This document shows positions 1-13,800 of a DNA stretch of 64,000 nucleotides, in pieces. Below the pieces are notes generated by a model. The model had not been told where the DNA came from. It saw only the letters and a program-made list of their open reading frames with translations, and made no database searches. Made by a program: the position numbers and the translations under genes. This stretch comes from Mytilus trossulus (lineage: Eukaryota; Mollusca; Bivalvia; Mytilida; Mytilidae): assembly GCF_036588685.1 (NCBI RefSeq), contig NC_086378.1, positions 28,931,578 through 28,995,577 on the forward strand, read 5' to 3'. Each line of letters opens with the position of its first letter. Within the stretch, counting starts at the first letter, position 1.

Positions 1-28
1 TGTGTGCACTCTTGTTTTTTAATCATCT
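1..28. repeat. 28-bp direct repeat, left copy
   Basis: Positions 1-28 match 695-722 with one mismatch (position 6). The pair brackets the reverse-transcriptase fragment and may be a target-site duplication. The left copy touches the window edge, so its true length is unknown. Confidence 0.55.
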
Positions 29-586
29 ATTAATAATATGGCAATGTCATCAGCAAAATCAAGGTCTTCTAGCTGGTTAAACATGGTCCACTGGATACCC
101 CTTTTTTTTTATCTGATGTTGTATTTCTTTGTTTCCAGTCAATGGCAAGTAAAAATAGGATTGGTGACATAATACATCCTTGCCTTACACCAGATTTAAC
201 TTCAAAGGAGTCTGAGATAGAGCTTTCAAGGATGACACTGCATTCAAAGCTGTTGTAGAAGGCTTTTATTAGCATCAATATCTTAGGTGGAATTCCATAT
301 GATTTTACAATTTTCCAAAGAGTTTCTCTATGAATACTGTAAAAGGCCTTTTTGAAGTCAATGAAATTAATGAAAAGTGGTGTGTTCCATTCCGAATGCA
401 TTGCTCGATGATGTTCCTCAGAGTGAAAATTTGGTCAATGCATCCTCTGCCTCTTCTAAAGCCTGCTTGTTCTTCTCTAATCTTTTCATCCACAATTTTA
501 TCAATTATTTTTAGAAGAATTTTGCAAATGAACTTACTAGGGACAGAAAGTAATGTAATCCCTCTCCAGTTGTCATTGGATCATGT
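1..586 (-). pseudogene. Non-LTR retrotransposon reverse-transcriptase fragment
   Basis: Minus-strand translation gives reverse-transcriptase blocks in order: NDNWRGITLLS near 560, EEQAGFRRGRGCIDQ near 450-480, DFKKAFYSIHRETLW near 340-360, GVRQGCIMSP near 190-210 and the catalytic FADD box near 30-45. These are typical of LINE-type retrotransposons. The frame shifts between about 305 and 401, where two frames overlap on the same block, and there are extra stops. The fragment ends just after the FADD box and has no LINE 3-prime end, so it is a dead internal piece. Confidence 0.85.
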
Positions 587-694
587 TTTAAAGTTTATGT
601 GATAGTTATAACGTTATAGTAAAGTTTTATATTTAGGACTATCAACAGGACATCAATGGTTAGTAATTTACTAAAAGAAGGTGAGACATTGCAT

Positions 695-722
695 TGTGTC
701 CACTCTTGTTTTTTAATCATCT
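695..722. repeat. 28-bp direct repeat, right copy
   Basis: Right copy of the direct repeat starting at position 1 (27 of 28 bases identical). It lies about 110 bp beyond the last recognisable reverse-transcriptase sequence. Confidence 0.55.
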
Positions 723-752
723 GAAATTAAAATATTTTCTGATATCATCACA

Positions 753-845
753 AACTCACTGAGACTACTATATACTATAACCAGAGACCAGAGACATATA
801 TACACATAATGTGTATATATGTCTCTGCTATAACGTAGTCTCAGC
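753..845. repeat. Long hairpin with 37-bp near-perfect palindrome
   Basis: The core 790-826 has two perfect 18-base arms (790-807 and 809-826) around one base. An outer stem pairs CTGAGACTAC near 755 with GTAGTCTCAG near 836. It could be a small inverted-repeat element or a structured transcript. Confidence 0.7.
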
Positions 846-999
846 ATCAAACGACAAAGAGGACATCAAAAGTTTTGCATTCGGATAATACATTTTGGAC
901 ATTGTGACGTCAAACTAGTCCAGGAAAAGGCATTTATAAATTATCGGCATTCTCAAAACATAAAATTATTTGGAGTTTTAAAAAGCTATTCGTTTACCA

Positions 1000-1130
1000 A
1001 GAAAATCTAGAAAGTCAGCTAACCTTCTTTTCACTGGCAGTTGAGAGTTAGGGAAATGTCACCGTGTGATTTGGGAACCAGTTTTACAAGGTCCAGTGAT
1101 GCTGTACGCGTGTGCAAGGTTTCGTCATCT
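1000..1130 (+). other. Possible non-coding first exon of the SLC6 gene
   Basis: A good donor (CTG then GTAAGC at 1131) follows a stretch without long ORFs, and a TATAAATT string lies about 70-100 bp upstream. The coding exon at 4593 is preceded by a plausible acceptor (CTTGTTTTAG ending at 4560), which implies an upstream untranslated exon. The link between the two is a guess that needs transcript data. Confidence 0.2.
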
Positions 1131-2648
1131 GGTAAGCTGTAAAGCAGATTTTAGCAATATTCCAAGCTTTCCTCTTTAAAATAACACTTTCTTTCTTATA
1201 AAATAGACACCCAGTCACTACTTGAATGATAAAATCTTTATTATATATTTAAAGATATGTATTTACAATATTAAAATCAAACATTTACCGGTAAATTTCC
1301 ATTGATTGCAATGCAATCTCGTTTAAAAACTATATTGCACTGCATATATCATTTTTATAGCAGACAAAACTTTTCAAACATTCTCAATCCTTTGAATAAT
1401 TTACAAATAAGTAATTACGGTCATATCTGATACAATATCCTTTTGCATTTATTTTACTTGATATGAAGATTCGACAGTTTTCTTTTTTGTTGATTTTTTT
1501 TTGAAATTATGGAGGAAAATGACATTCAAAGAGGGTAAGTAGTAAAGGGGGAATTTGTAATAATAAACCATAGCCATTTCATAATGTTTACTAGTGCACA
1601 AGAAACAAATTACGTACATATACATGAAGCATTTACCAATTTGATGTCACAGTACTAAAATAATGAACTTAGAAGTTGGATACATAATCATTATCCAGAT
1701 ACAAATTATATTAAGATTGCAATCATGGTGCACAAAATTATCCTGCATGAACAGGTCTTTTTTTTTAGGAGTTCATCAGTCATTGTCAGAGTTCCATCTT
1801 CTTTTTTGTATGCTTATTACAGTTTTTAAACACTGAGACACAGTCACGACTATTTATGTTTTTTGAGGATAACTATTTAGTATTAACCTAAATTTCTCTC
1901 TTTGTTGTTTCCATGTAAAGTATTTGTTGACACGAAGGCCAAAAAAAAGTATGCGTGTTTACCATGTTTACTGTCACCAAGGATTTGTATAGTAAGATTA
2001 CTATAGATACAAATTCTTGTTGTTACCATGGTAGATAGGGCATTTTTTTTTCAGTTTTAATATCCTTTTTTTTTTACATTGAGTCTATGTGAGCATCTTT
2101 GTGACTTTAGCAGTGCTTAATCAAAAATTGTTAAAAAATATTAAGTCTTTGAGCTAGGGTAGGGGATAAAATTTAGTTTAGGTAGTGATGTATACAGTAC
2201 ATGTAAATGCACATACTTTTTGTTTGGCCTAAGCTTTACTATTTTGTGGCCTTACATTGTATGTCCCTCTGGGGATGGAAAGGATAAGTATAAGTACCAA
2301 AGTAAGCTAGATACCATTTCTATATATGATATTTTCCTTTACTCATCCTCCTTATATTAAGTGTGCTGGCAGATCCAAGTCAAACTAAGATGTAAGAGTT
2401 TAAATGATTTAAAGTGCAGATAGAAAAGATGTTGAGCAAAAAAATAAACATTATTTGTGTGGGTCTACAACTAAGTGAACGTCAACCAACTTCTCATAAA
2501 GTGTTTTTGCCCTTGAATGAAATTTCAAAAAATTTCCCATATTCTTGACAATTACCTCATTTGTACATAGGAGTAAGTAATTTTAGAAAAAAAAATTGGA
2601 AAACTTACATCATGTACATTCATGACATTGTATGTGAGTGATAACCTT

Positions 2649-2910
2649 TTTATGCCCCATTTATGGTCATTATATTTTTTGGTCTGTGCCTCCTTTCGTT
2701 CCTTTGTTAAAGTTTTTTGGTCAAGGTAGTTTTTGATGAAGTTGAAGTCCTATCAATTTGAAACTCGATACAAATGATTCCTATGATATGATCTTTCTAA
2801 TTTTAATGCTAAATTAGAGTTGTGGCCCCAATTCATGATCCATTAAATATAGAAAATGATAATGTGATTGGGGTATCTGTATACTACAATGTATGGACAC
2901 TATCTTGTTT
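2649..2910 (+). repeat. Interspersed repeat starting TTATGCCCC (copy 1)
   Basis: This block starts TTATGCCCC, contains GGTCAAGGTAGTTTTTGATG at about 2718, and ends in a CTTGTT motif. The GGTCAAGGTAG-to-CTTGTT part recurs at 9319-9507 and 61962-62134. It is a dispersed non-coding repeat, probably a non-autonomous transposon. Confidence 0.75.
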
Positions 2911-4592
2911 ATTTATATGTTCCCCTTAAGCTTTATATCTATCTTAATATGTGTGTCAAAATTTAAAAAAAATCTGTTTAAAAACATGAAAAAAGAAACA
3001 TTTATATCATGTATATCAATGGCAGGCATGTAGAAATGCTCTTTTACTCAATTTGTCTGTCAGTTTTTGCAGATTATTTAAACATCATGAACATGTTAAA
3101 TTAAGCATAACAAAAAAATATTTTTAAGTTTGGACAAAACTTTTAGGTTAATAATACAACTAAGAAGTCAATGGGGTAGAGTTGTTGACCTCTGTCTCCA
3201 TGATAGAGTAGTTCTGATTATAGGAAAATTCCCACGGCTACTTTTAAAGCATTTGCACATTTACTTCTTAACTTACTGGACTTGCACACTCCTGATATTT
3301 ATATATTAACAGAAAGGGATAACAGACATGATTAAATTATTTTTACAAGCAAATTACAAAACAATATTGTCATATGGTGCCTAGAAGATTCATAAAATCT
3401 GTATTTAAAGATCAAGGGAAACTTCAAATTCATTTATATAGCCTGTTGATCAGTCATGTACCGGTAGGTGTGATAACTAAAATTTGTAAGATATAATAAA
3501 ATCCTTGTTACCCCTGATTGTAGATGCAAAATGTTAAATTATGCCTCTAAATGTTCATTTCTCAGAAACTTTGACATGTTTGAAGTAAAAAAGGTCAGCT
3601 ATACTAGATACTGGGTAAGTAGAATGATAGCCAAGGTGTTTATTTCCATCTGACCTTGAAATTTATTTGACCTTGACCTAATTTTTAGGAACAGAAACAA
3701 TGTTTTATTAAAATGTAATTATCTGTTATATAACTGTGTTGAATTTGAAGACTTTCTGTTTCAATACATCATTTATTTATGTATATTATATATATATAAA
3801 TCATGTAAATACAGATAAAACATTTCATCCTGAGTAAACTTGTTTTCTTGATGAAATTCCTAAACCATTGTTCAAACCTTTCTTAATCATGTTTAATCAC
3901 TTCAACATAACTTTAAAACATTATACACTTAAGTTGTTATGAATATATATGTATTCGAAATATAGGTACTTGTAGTTAAATCAATTATTGATTTGGTTCA
4001 TATGAACTGATTTAAATAAACTGTAATGCATATTAGGAATTACGCAGTAGATTTTAATAATTTTTGTTTACAAAATAATGAAACACTTGAGTAAAGAATT
4101 AAATGCAGCATGATTTAATATTATTCAAAACATTATTTAAAGGATCACAAGGTATTATCAAGATTATCCACTACGGCACTAGTAAATTAAAGACAATTTT
4201 GTAAATGTTGTAGTAAACTTTTGTTAATTTAAATGCAAGAAAGTCATTGAAAGTAAAGATGTTTCTATAAAAAAATCAGCTTTATTGATTTGGAGGAAGC
4301 CATAATGTGACATATTGCGTTCATTTATAGTTAAAGCAAATACTTGTAGTTCATTGTAACACTTTGTGTCTGTATTTTAGTCAGTACTGTAAAAACATTT
4401 GTCTGACCTACAATTTATAGATGTTATGAACAGGTTGAATACCCTCATTGAACTTGGTATAAAAAGTTATAGGTGTAGTTAGGCCGCAGATTAATTACTG
4501 GTTGTCGACACTATGTCACATTTTATAATTATCTGTTTAGTTGGATGTCTCTTGTTTTAGGATAAAAACATCAGTTTCAAGCTGCACGAAGT

Positions 4593-4806
4593 ATGCCTGG
4601 AAGTCCAATACTTCTTAGCTCAGCACCGCTGAAACTAATAGATAAAGAATCCATGATGTCGAACAGTTCCAATTCTAGTGAAGATGAAAATCCTGAACGA
4701 GGAAATTGGGGAAATAAAATGGAATTTGTTCTATCCTGCCTTAGTTATGCTGTAGGTCTTGGTAATGTTTGGAGGTTTCCTTATGTTTGCTACAGAAATG
4801 GTGCAG
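4593..4806 (+). CDS. SLC6 exon 1 (start, N-tail, TM1)
   Basis: Encodes residues 1-71: a Ser-rich acidic N-tail, the [10 protein letters not shown] entry and TM1 with [10 protein letters not shown], which lines the Na+ and substrate sites in this family. Ends in phase 1 at GTAATT. A shorter start at Met21 is possible. Confidence 0.92.
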
Positions 4807-7800
4807 GTAATTCAGTTTTCTCTATTTAATCATATAAAATCATCTTTAATGATAGCCTAGCCAAATGCACTTTTTGTTTGTTTGAATACGACACTCATTG
4901 CAAAGTATTCTTAATTGAAAGGTATTATCGGGGTTATCATTATTATATGTAATGTAAAAAATTTATACATTTTGAAAAGGGAACTATCATTTTATTTAAT
5001 ATCCACTAAGACATTGTGATTCATATCTACATGTAATACGGTAATCATTTTTTTAATGAAATTATGGTATTTTTTAATCAATTTACAAATAGGATATAAA
5101 CTGTGTGACTGATTATAATAAGAATTGAACAATCTTGAAATATGAATGAAAGAGGACAATGTCATTGGGTTTTTACATGTTTTTGATTGCTCACATAATA
5201 GCACCATAATTGGGTATATATGAGATTAGCTGCAAAGTTGTATTTATTATAAAGCACAAAATTTCACTAAGGAAGTGAATATATGGGCAATAGCCATGTA
5301 GCATAACTAATATTATAATCTGTTTAAGCATAATGTCCGTAATTAATCTATGTTATGTGGCAGAAACTGTGAATAGCACAAATAACGGATAACAAGATGA
5401 CATTTAGAGGAAAGTTTGTTATCTTCTGCACAATATGTTCATATACTGGTACACAGTATGCTGAGGCATTTAAGGGGAAGGCCAAAAGGGCCAGGGCCCC
5501 CATTTCAGGAAAAATTTTGAGAATCACTGAAGCATGACGAGAACAAGGCCCCCTCTTAGGCAGTCAGTGGGCCCCCACTTATGAGAATTTCTGGATCCGC
5601 CACTGGTATGTCATGTTCTTGCAAGTCCTGAGTATGAAAAAAAGTTGTAAATAAATTCAACTGAAACTAGTAATAACCATGTCAAATTCTAAAAATTAAA
5701 AACTTCTATGAACTAGTGAAGATACAACACAAGTAAAATGACAAGTCATGCAAGTTATCAATTCTAAATTCACAATATGTGTATAAACTGTAGCTTCCTT
5801 TGTGTAGTTTCTAAGAAGACTGGTTAAAATCATGTATAACATATTTATGTGCTTTATTTTCAGGAGCTTTCCTTATACCTTTTATTATAATGTTATTTAT
5901 TACTGGTATACCATTGGTCTTTATGGAGCTATCCTTGGGCCAGTACTGTAGTTCTGGAATTGTCACTTTATGGAAAGCATCACCAATATTTCAAGGTACG
6001 TATCATAACTTTTGGCCTTGTTGTATTAAACTACAAATTTTGGATACATTATAGTAAGACAATTCCTGGTTGGATGTGGGTCTTAGATGCTTATTAAATT
6101 AAACAAACATTTTTTCTTCTTTCAAACAGAAATTCTTGCATCAAAATTTTTCCCAAATTTATAATATATATTTTGAACATATTGACCATTGCATCCAAAT
6201 ATTTGTCTGTTTCCTGCCTCCAGACCTCCATACCTCCAGACCAAGTTTGACCACTTATCATGAAAGATTAAACAGCCTTGCTAAAGATATATTAAAGAAA
6301 TAGAATTTTAGCTCACCTGGCCTAAAGGTTGTATGAGCATCTGCCTGCAATTGTTATCTGTTGATCATTGTAACCTATTTAAAAACAAGAACTATCTTTA
6401 AAAAAGATATCCGACGTATTTAAATTTGAGTATATGTTTAAAACTATCATTACAAATTGTTTTGTGAATATTCCGATTATAAGTGATTTACCATTTAAAT
6501 AAAGTTTTCTCTGTTTGTGTTCAGTAGTCTCAGTCCTCGTATCTTTCTATTTATATTCACCAAAACCCCGCGGAAATCTCACATGTGTAGGTGTGTTCTA
6601 AAAGTCATGTACGTTCGTACAACAAAGTTTACATTAAAAATTATATAATTGTCCTGAATAAACATGATAAACAGCTGTCATGGATGCAGACCTATTGGAG
6701 AAACAATTATTTTAATAAAAATATAAATCTTTGTAAGATCTAGTTCAAATATTTATAGTTTTTCACTTGCGTTGATTCCATCACGATATAATTAAGAAGA
6801 CGTTTTTTCAAACACAACCAAATCACCCACCATGACAGCATTTTGTCCAATCACAGAAAGGATTTTGGAGCATGCGTATTCTGTTGCCATAGTTAAGTGT
6901 CCTTAAGTTCAAAGGGCACCAAAACTATACCGACTTCATTGGAAAAATCTTCCCAGAAACTTCTTGGCAAAATATTACCAAATTTTACCTTAATTTACAC
7001 AAATGACACAAGAGCTGTTGCTCAAATCTTTGGAGTTATTTACCCAATTTTGAAGAAACTATTAAAGTTGGAGATGCACCCTTAAAATCAAAATGTTTTA
7101 AAAACAAAAATAACCTAACAAGTCAAAATGGAAATCTGCTAAATGATTCTTTAATTAAAACTCAGTCATTATAGTTGTGCATATATATTATATCCCTTAA
7201 AAACAAAAAAAAACAAAATTATTTATTAAATTGTTTTGCATTTTCTGCAGAAACCATTATCATGATATTACAGAGCAATTGTAAAATATTGAAAAAGATC
7301 ACTTAGACTTCACAGAAAGTTTGTTCGAATATGTTGAAATTGCTCCTCTGCTATTAGGGAATATATTTATGTAATAATTTTGTACTTTTTTCTAAGCTAG
7401 GAACTTAGTTATTTTCCAGCGAAATTACAGCCTTGACATGCTTGATGAAATATATGAAATAGCAACTACATTGTAAAAATACTACAATGATTAGTCACAA
7501 AGATTGAAACCCAGCCAATTGAGACTTTGACCCATTTTTGCTTGTTAGTTTTTGTTGTTGTAATTATAATTTGTTTATTTTTTACACAAGACAGATACAG
7601 ACATCAAGCTTGACTACATACATTTGACATATGTACATTTTGAAGTATGGTCTTAAAATATTTTTTTTCCTTTAAACATGTTAAAGTCTATTATCAAATA
7701 TTTACTCATCATAGCTAATAAAAAAATCATGTAAAAATAATTTTTATACCAGCTATGCAATATTTAATACATAAAACAGTTTCTAATGGCAATTGTTTTT

Positions 7801-10800
7801 ACATATGTAAATTATTTTTGTGTTGTGGATAAAATGTTCCATTCTTAAATGCAATATTTAAGATATTCAGTACTCTCTTCCACAATGGTTTTAACTCCTG
7901 AAATTTTACAAGTATAGGTACAAATGTATAATATTTCAAAATTAACATGACATGTTGAACTTTATTATACAGGATCAAAACTTCTGCAATACCAAAAATA
8001 ACATTTTTTGCTTGTAAAGTTTTAGAAAAAAACATATAAAAAAATTCCAATCCTCTGTTTAAAAATTTGAAAATTGGTAATTTTTAAGGAAAGTTTTAAT
8101 AGAACTCCTTCTCTTTTACTTGAGTCTAAATTGGACTGATTGCAACTTAGAATGTTGTTATGTTCATTTTTTGTCCCATTAAAATGATCAAGCATTGCTA
8201 CATGTCAAGGTAAACAATTTGTAAAAGACTTGAAAGAGTTGTATTCACAGGAAACCGTTTTTATTAATGATTTATTTTTTATAAAGGTCAAAAGTTGATG
8301 CTTTGTTAAATTTTACATGTTAATATTTGTATGTGAATGATTGATTATGTCACCTATTTGTCATGTTAAAACTATACATCACTTTTTGTATGTTTATACA
8401 ACATTTAGTGTTTAGATGCATGTTTATTATATGAATTAGATCTTGCTTAACGCCACCTGTACTTTTGACTGGTGTAATAAAAGCCTAATATTACAACTAA
8501 ACTTTATATTTGTTTATAAATGCTTTTAAAAGTGCATCAGCTGTCAAATTCGTTAGAATCATCTGGAATAGATAATGACAAATTTTTATATGTTGCAAAT
8601 ATTTTTTTCCCATTCTTTTATATAATGATATGATGTTGTCATTGTCCTTGTCTTCTAACATGTCAAAAGACACATTGGCTTTCGGGACAATAACTTTAGT
8701 TAAGGTGAATGGATCTTTATGAAATTTAATGTGGTTGATTTTGAGGTTATGGTACCAACAGTTTAGGAATAATGGGCCAAAACAAGCATTTTTGTAGTTT
8801 CCAGACAATAACTTGTGTGTAAGTGTATGGATCTCTCTGAAATTGTCCCAGAAGGCTCCATATCACAAAGAGAGTTTAAGGATAACTGCCATAAACATTA
8901 AAGAAGTAGGGGCAAACAAGGCCCAAAATCAAACATGTTTCTAGTTTCCATACAATAACTTATGTTTTAGTGTATTGATCTCTCTAAAATTGCACTTCAA
9001 GGTTCAATACCACAAAAGGAAGCTGTGATTGAGTATGGGGGTAATTACTCCAAAGGGGTTTTAGGATTGGAGAAATATTTTTTTCATATTTGTCCATATT
9101 TTTTTCTTCACAATTTCAAAAATTTCAAATATTTTGAAAAGGTTCAAGAGGAAATCACAGTATTGCACAAAAGATTTTTAAGATCTTCCACCACATTTTT
9201 TTCATGTCAGAAACCTATATTATGTTTGATTGCAATCCAAATTCAGAGAGTATCAAGCTTGAATATTGTGTCCAAACTTGACCCCAACTGCTCAACCTCT
9301 GCAGTCATATCAGGCTGCGCTGGTCAAGGTAGTTTTTGATGAAGTTGAAGTCCAATCGACTTCAAACTTAGTACACATGTTCCCTATGATATGATCTTTC
9401 TACATTTAATGCCAAATTAGAGTTTTTACCCCAATTTCACGGTCCACTGAACATGGAAAATGATAGTGCAAGTGGGGCATTCGTGTACTGAGGACACATT
9501 CTTGTTATTATTATTATCATCTGATACATATGTTTTATAAAAAATATTATAAGTCAAGGAAAGGGATCTTTGCGTAGACTTTCTTGTTTCACTTTTCAAT
9601 ATTGACATTCCTTTTTAACTTAACATGCTTTTTGTAGCCCATCCCAGTTATGGGTAAAATTGAATTTTACATGTACATGGATTCAAATGAGATTTGATTT
9701 TTGACTTGTAATCCAACAATACAAATTATTTATCAGAGTTTGTTTTTTTAACTTATTTTGACAAAATGGTATCAAAAAATGTTGCTAAAAGGGAAATATT
9801 ATTTCACAATTCCTTTTTTATCTATGTTTTGAAAGAAAAAAAAATAGATTTTTTTTTTGTCAACTTCATAGCTTATGGCCAATTTATAAATATATATTCA
9901 AATCATATTATTGAAAATAACTGTATGAATTAAAACACAACTTGTTGTAGTTTTATTAAGTTGAGATCTTATTAATTAAAGATCACAATGCACATACATA
10001 TATAGTGTAATAGCTCTACACTTCACCTACCTTAAACATCCAATAGAAACTCTTGAACAGAATTTGCTTAGAACTTCATGAATTTTCTTCATTTCACTAA
10101 CTAGTCAATCCTGATGTATACCTTTACTCTCAAATTAATAACTGCCGTAAGGTTTATCCATACAACATATTTAAGGAATGACTGTAATATTTTTTCTGTC
10201 TATGGAGAAATAACATAAAAAATTTGGTGCACACTAAATAATGCACGTAGCGGGTTATTTAACAGTGTGCACCACGTTTTTATGTTATTTCGAATAGACA
10301 GAAAAAATATTACAGTCATTTCTTCAAATTTAATTCTAAATTCCATTTCAAACCGTAGAAAACCATGGAAAAATGTTGATGACGTCACGGTCACATGACT
10401 AAACTATGTCTATGGGCTCATAACCAAATAACGTCAGCCAATCAGACTTGTTACATCAAAAATTAAATTATTCAAATAGAAAGAAAGGTATTTCCTTTTT
10501 TAGAATCAAGTTTATGGATCACCTCTAATGAAATGTTTTCTCTTTATCATTTCAGGAGTTGGCTGGGCCATGTTTGTTGTGTCTGTTCTGATCTCAGTTT
10601 ATTACAACATGATTATAGCCTACACATTGTATTTTTTATTTGCATCATTTGCCAAAATTCTTCCCTGGAGTGCTTGTGGATCCTGGAGTACTGAAGGTTT
10701 GTATATGAATGTTATAAAAAATGAATTAAGTCTCCTTTGTTGATGGGTAAGCCCTAAATGACATTTAAAAAAAAACATGGATTGCACTGAAAAAGTGCAG

Positions 10801-13800
10801 TCTGAACCAAAATCTTTTTCATCTACAAGTCTAACTATATAAAATTTTGAAAATTTCACTAGTCTGGGGCATCGGACTAGTGGCTAATGGTGCAGACTGA
10901 AAGTGAATGTTCCCCTTTAACTCACTTCAGACATGGTGTATGTCACCTATTGCCCTCATTTGGCTTTGTACCTGTCCTTTTTCATATTATCACATAAACT
11001 AAAAATTAACATTGTAACAAATTATCAAAAGTGATATACTTTCAACTTGTTCCATATTCCTTTGATTTATTGCCATAATTATTACACCATTAAAAGGCTT
11101 CATACGAAATGTTGAGGCACTGTATTGCATAATAGTTCACTGTAAGGCATTAATCACATTGTTGGTGCCTACTGCAATCTAGGCCAAAAGGAAAGTTATG
11201 TTATGTCAATCATGTCAATTATCAATGCTTTTTAGCCAGTTTTTTCAATGAATTTGACCACTACTGCCTGCTTTCACTAAAGGTTACCTTAAAGAGTAAA
11301 GTTATAGAACCAGTATAAGAATAAAATTGAGAATAGAAATTGAGAATGTGTCAAAAAGACGACAACCCAACCAAAGAGCAGAAAACAGCCAAACCACCAA
11401 TGGGATCTCTACACATTGAGTAAATCCCACACATTGTTAAAGCTGTGCTTCAGCTGGCCCCTAAACAAAAATGTATACTACTTCAGTTATAATGGACATC
11501 ATTCTAAACTCTGAAATAATTGTAAATGAACTAAAATTAAAAATCATACGAGACTAACATAGGCCAGAGGCTCCTGATTTGGGACAGACGCTTAAATGCA
11601 ATTGGGTTAAAGACAACTGCTGAATTCCACCAGGTATCAACCCTAACTTTACCATTACCATATGTGTACTACTTCAGGGTGTTAGTTCATATATACCCAT
11701 TAACATGATTAAAGAGAAGAATGTTCATATGATGTGATTTTTTCTTGAGGTTCTGCTGTTGATCATGTATCAAATACTGATGTTCCGCAGGAACAATTGT
11801 TTTAAAATGGTAATAAATGAAAAGTACTAGTTAGAAATAAAGGGGTTTTGAAGTGAGAAGTACCTGTTTTATACCAGGAGTAAGATATAAGGTTGTTTTC
11901 TTATAGTTTGTAATGATGGAGAATTATTCAAGATTAAAGCCTGTACAAAGACTGGAGGTGAATGGTGTAATGGTGGATGTATAGCTAACATGACAGCACT
12001 GAATGAGACATACAGAACAGCTATATCACCAAACTGTTCTAACTTTACATCAGAAATCAAATCACCTAGTGATGAATTCTTCCAGTGAGTACCATGTGAC
12101 ATGTTATTAATGTAGTCAATAGTTTAGCATTGAAAAATACCAATAGAATGGTGAGGATAATGGAATAGAAAGGATCTGGTGTGTTAATTCATAAAACAAA
12201 ATCAGTTACATGACTAAGCACACCTAAAAAAAATCTAAAGCAAAGGAATAGTGCGTTTTCTCTTAATCACATGGAGGTCCTCAACAAAAACTATCACCTC
12301 CCTTCAAATTTAAGATGGCCTTTGGTACTGGATTTGAATAGTCTAGCATACTAGTATCCCTAAGCATTTACATGAGTAAAGAACACAATTCGGAATGATA
12401 TCAGTATCTGGCAAAAAAAAAATGAAAGCTATTGTTAATAGCTGGACTATGAGACTTTGGAGAAAAACCTCATTGTAAAATAGAGAAGCCATGCAAACAT
12501 TTAGACAGACAACAGCATATACATATGTCAGATAACTTTGCATGAATTAATGTTTAAATAGGGTAATTCATTTGGTTAACAACTTCAATCCACAATAAAG
12601 CAGAAAAAGTGACCTGTCTAGCACAAATAAACTATAAGCTCTTCTTCATTTATTTCCTATGGTATCAAGTTTAACAAGATATAGAGGTCAAGGACATTTA
12701 ATATTTTCATGGATACATTGCATTTTCAAAATTTTGATTAATTTCATGGTTCGACTTATAAATACAACCATGACAACTGAAGATATCATTTATTAAACAT
12801 TTTTTTATTTGTACATTAAACCTCTATTAATAAAGTTTCTAATACTATCTGTGTTTTTAAAGTGAATATGTATTAGGAATAACTGACGGAGTTCATGAAA
12901 TGGGAACAATACGATGGGAGCTTGTTGGATGTCTAGCTTTAGCCTGGGTACTAGTTGGATTATGTCTAGCAAAGGGCATTAAAAGTTCAGGGAAGGTGAG
13001 TAGTAGAAGTGCTTTGAACTTTGAAATTCTAGATTTTAAGTTGATGAAAAAAATGAGGAGAAACTAGGCATGAAATATGTGGCATATAAAAAACATGAAA
13101 AAGCTAACAATGAAAAAAAACCCACTAAACTGATGAAGTTCTTACTAGAATTTAATCTGGCAAATGAAGGTAACTTAGAAATAAGAAGATGCGGTATGAG
13201 TGCAAATGAGACAACTCTCCATCCACACATTTTGACCAATCATACACCAGACATAACCAAGAGGGACTTTACTGTGACAATTGCTATCTAAAAATACAAT
13301 GAAGATAATCAATTTTACTTGTTGGACTTTAAATATGTATTTTGGTTTCAGGCTGTATATTTCACAGCATTTTTTCCCTATGTTGTACTGCTGATATTAT
13401 TGGTGCGTGGATTAACATTAGAAGGATCTGTGGATGGTATTGTATATTTCTTAACTCCACAGTGGAGTCAGCTAAGTAAGGCTCAGGTAAGTCAGCTATC
13501 TGTAGAAATTGAATCCATTCTTGATATTGTTTCGTCATTTTATATCAATTTTGTATTCCTTTTTGTCAGTCAGGGGTACTACTTGTACAAGTTATTTTTA
13601 ATTACTTGACGAAGTAATGTTAATAAACTTATACATGTATAAGTAAATTTGTAGGATACTTATACAAGTGAACTCTATTTACTTGTATAGGGCCTAAATT
13701 AATATTTTGTTTGTTTCCCCAATCCTGACCCTGCCCAGCAAGGTGTGGGTAGGTAGGTAGGGAAATAATTTTATTTTTTCCAAAAATCTTGAACAATATC

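Larger units (their letters stand above)
846..4560. other. Non-coding stretch before the SLC6 coding exons
   Basis: AT-rich sequence with no recognisable coding region. It holds the possible untranslated exon near 1000-1130 and an interspersed repeat at 2649-2910. It probably contains the promoter and first intron of the SLC6 gene. No other structured element was seen. Confidence 0.6.
6001..10555. other. SLC6 intron 2 (4.5 kb), repeat-bearing
   Basis: No exon is missing here, since exons 2 and 3 join in phase. Besides the repeats at 8760-9507 and 10175-10470, it contains a short fragment at 6309-6345 matching the start of the HINE-like element (TTTTAGCTCACCTGGCC). The rest is AT-rich with no structure I could recognise. 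Confidence 0.6.

Noticed and set aside
8497-8808. 103-codon minus frame in SLC6 intron 2
   Set aside because: Partly overlaps an interspersed repeat, carries no recognisable domain and lies inside an intron.
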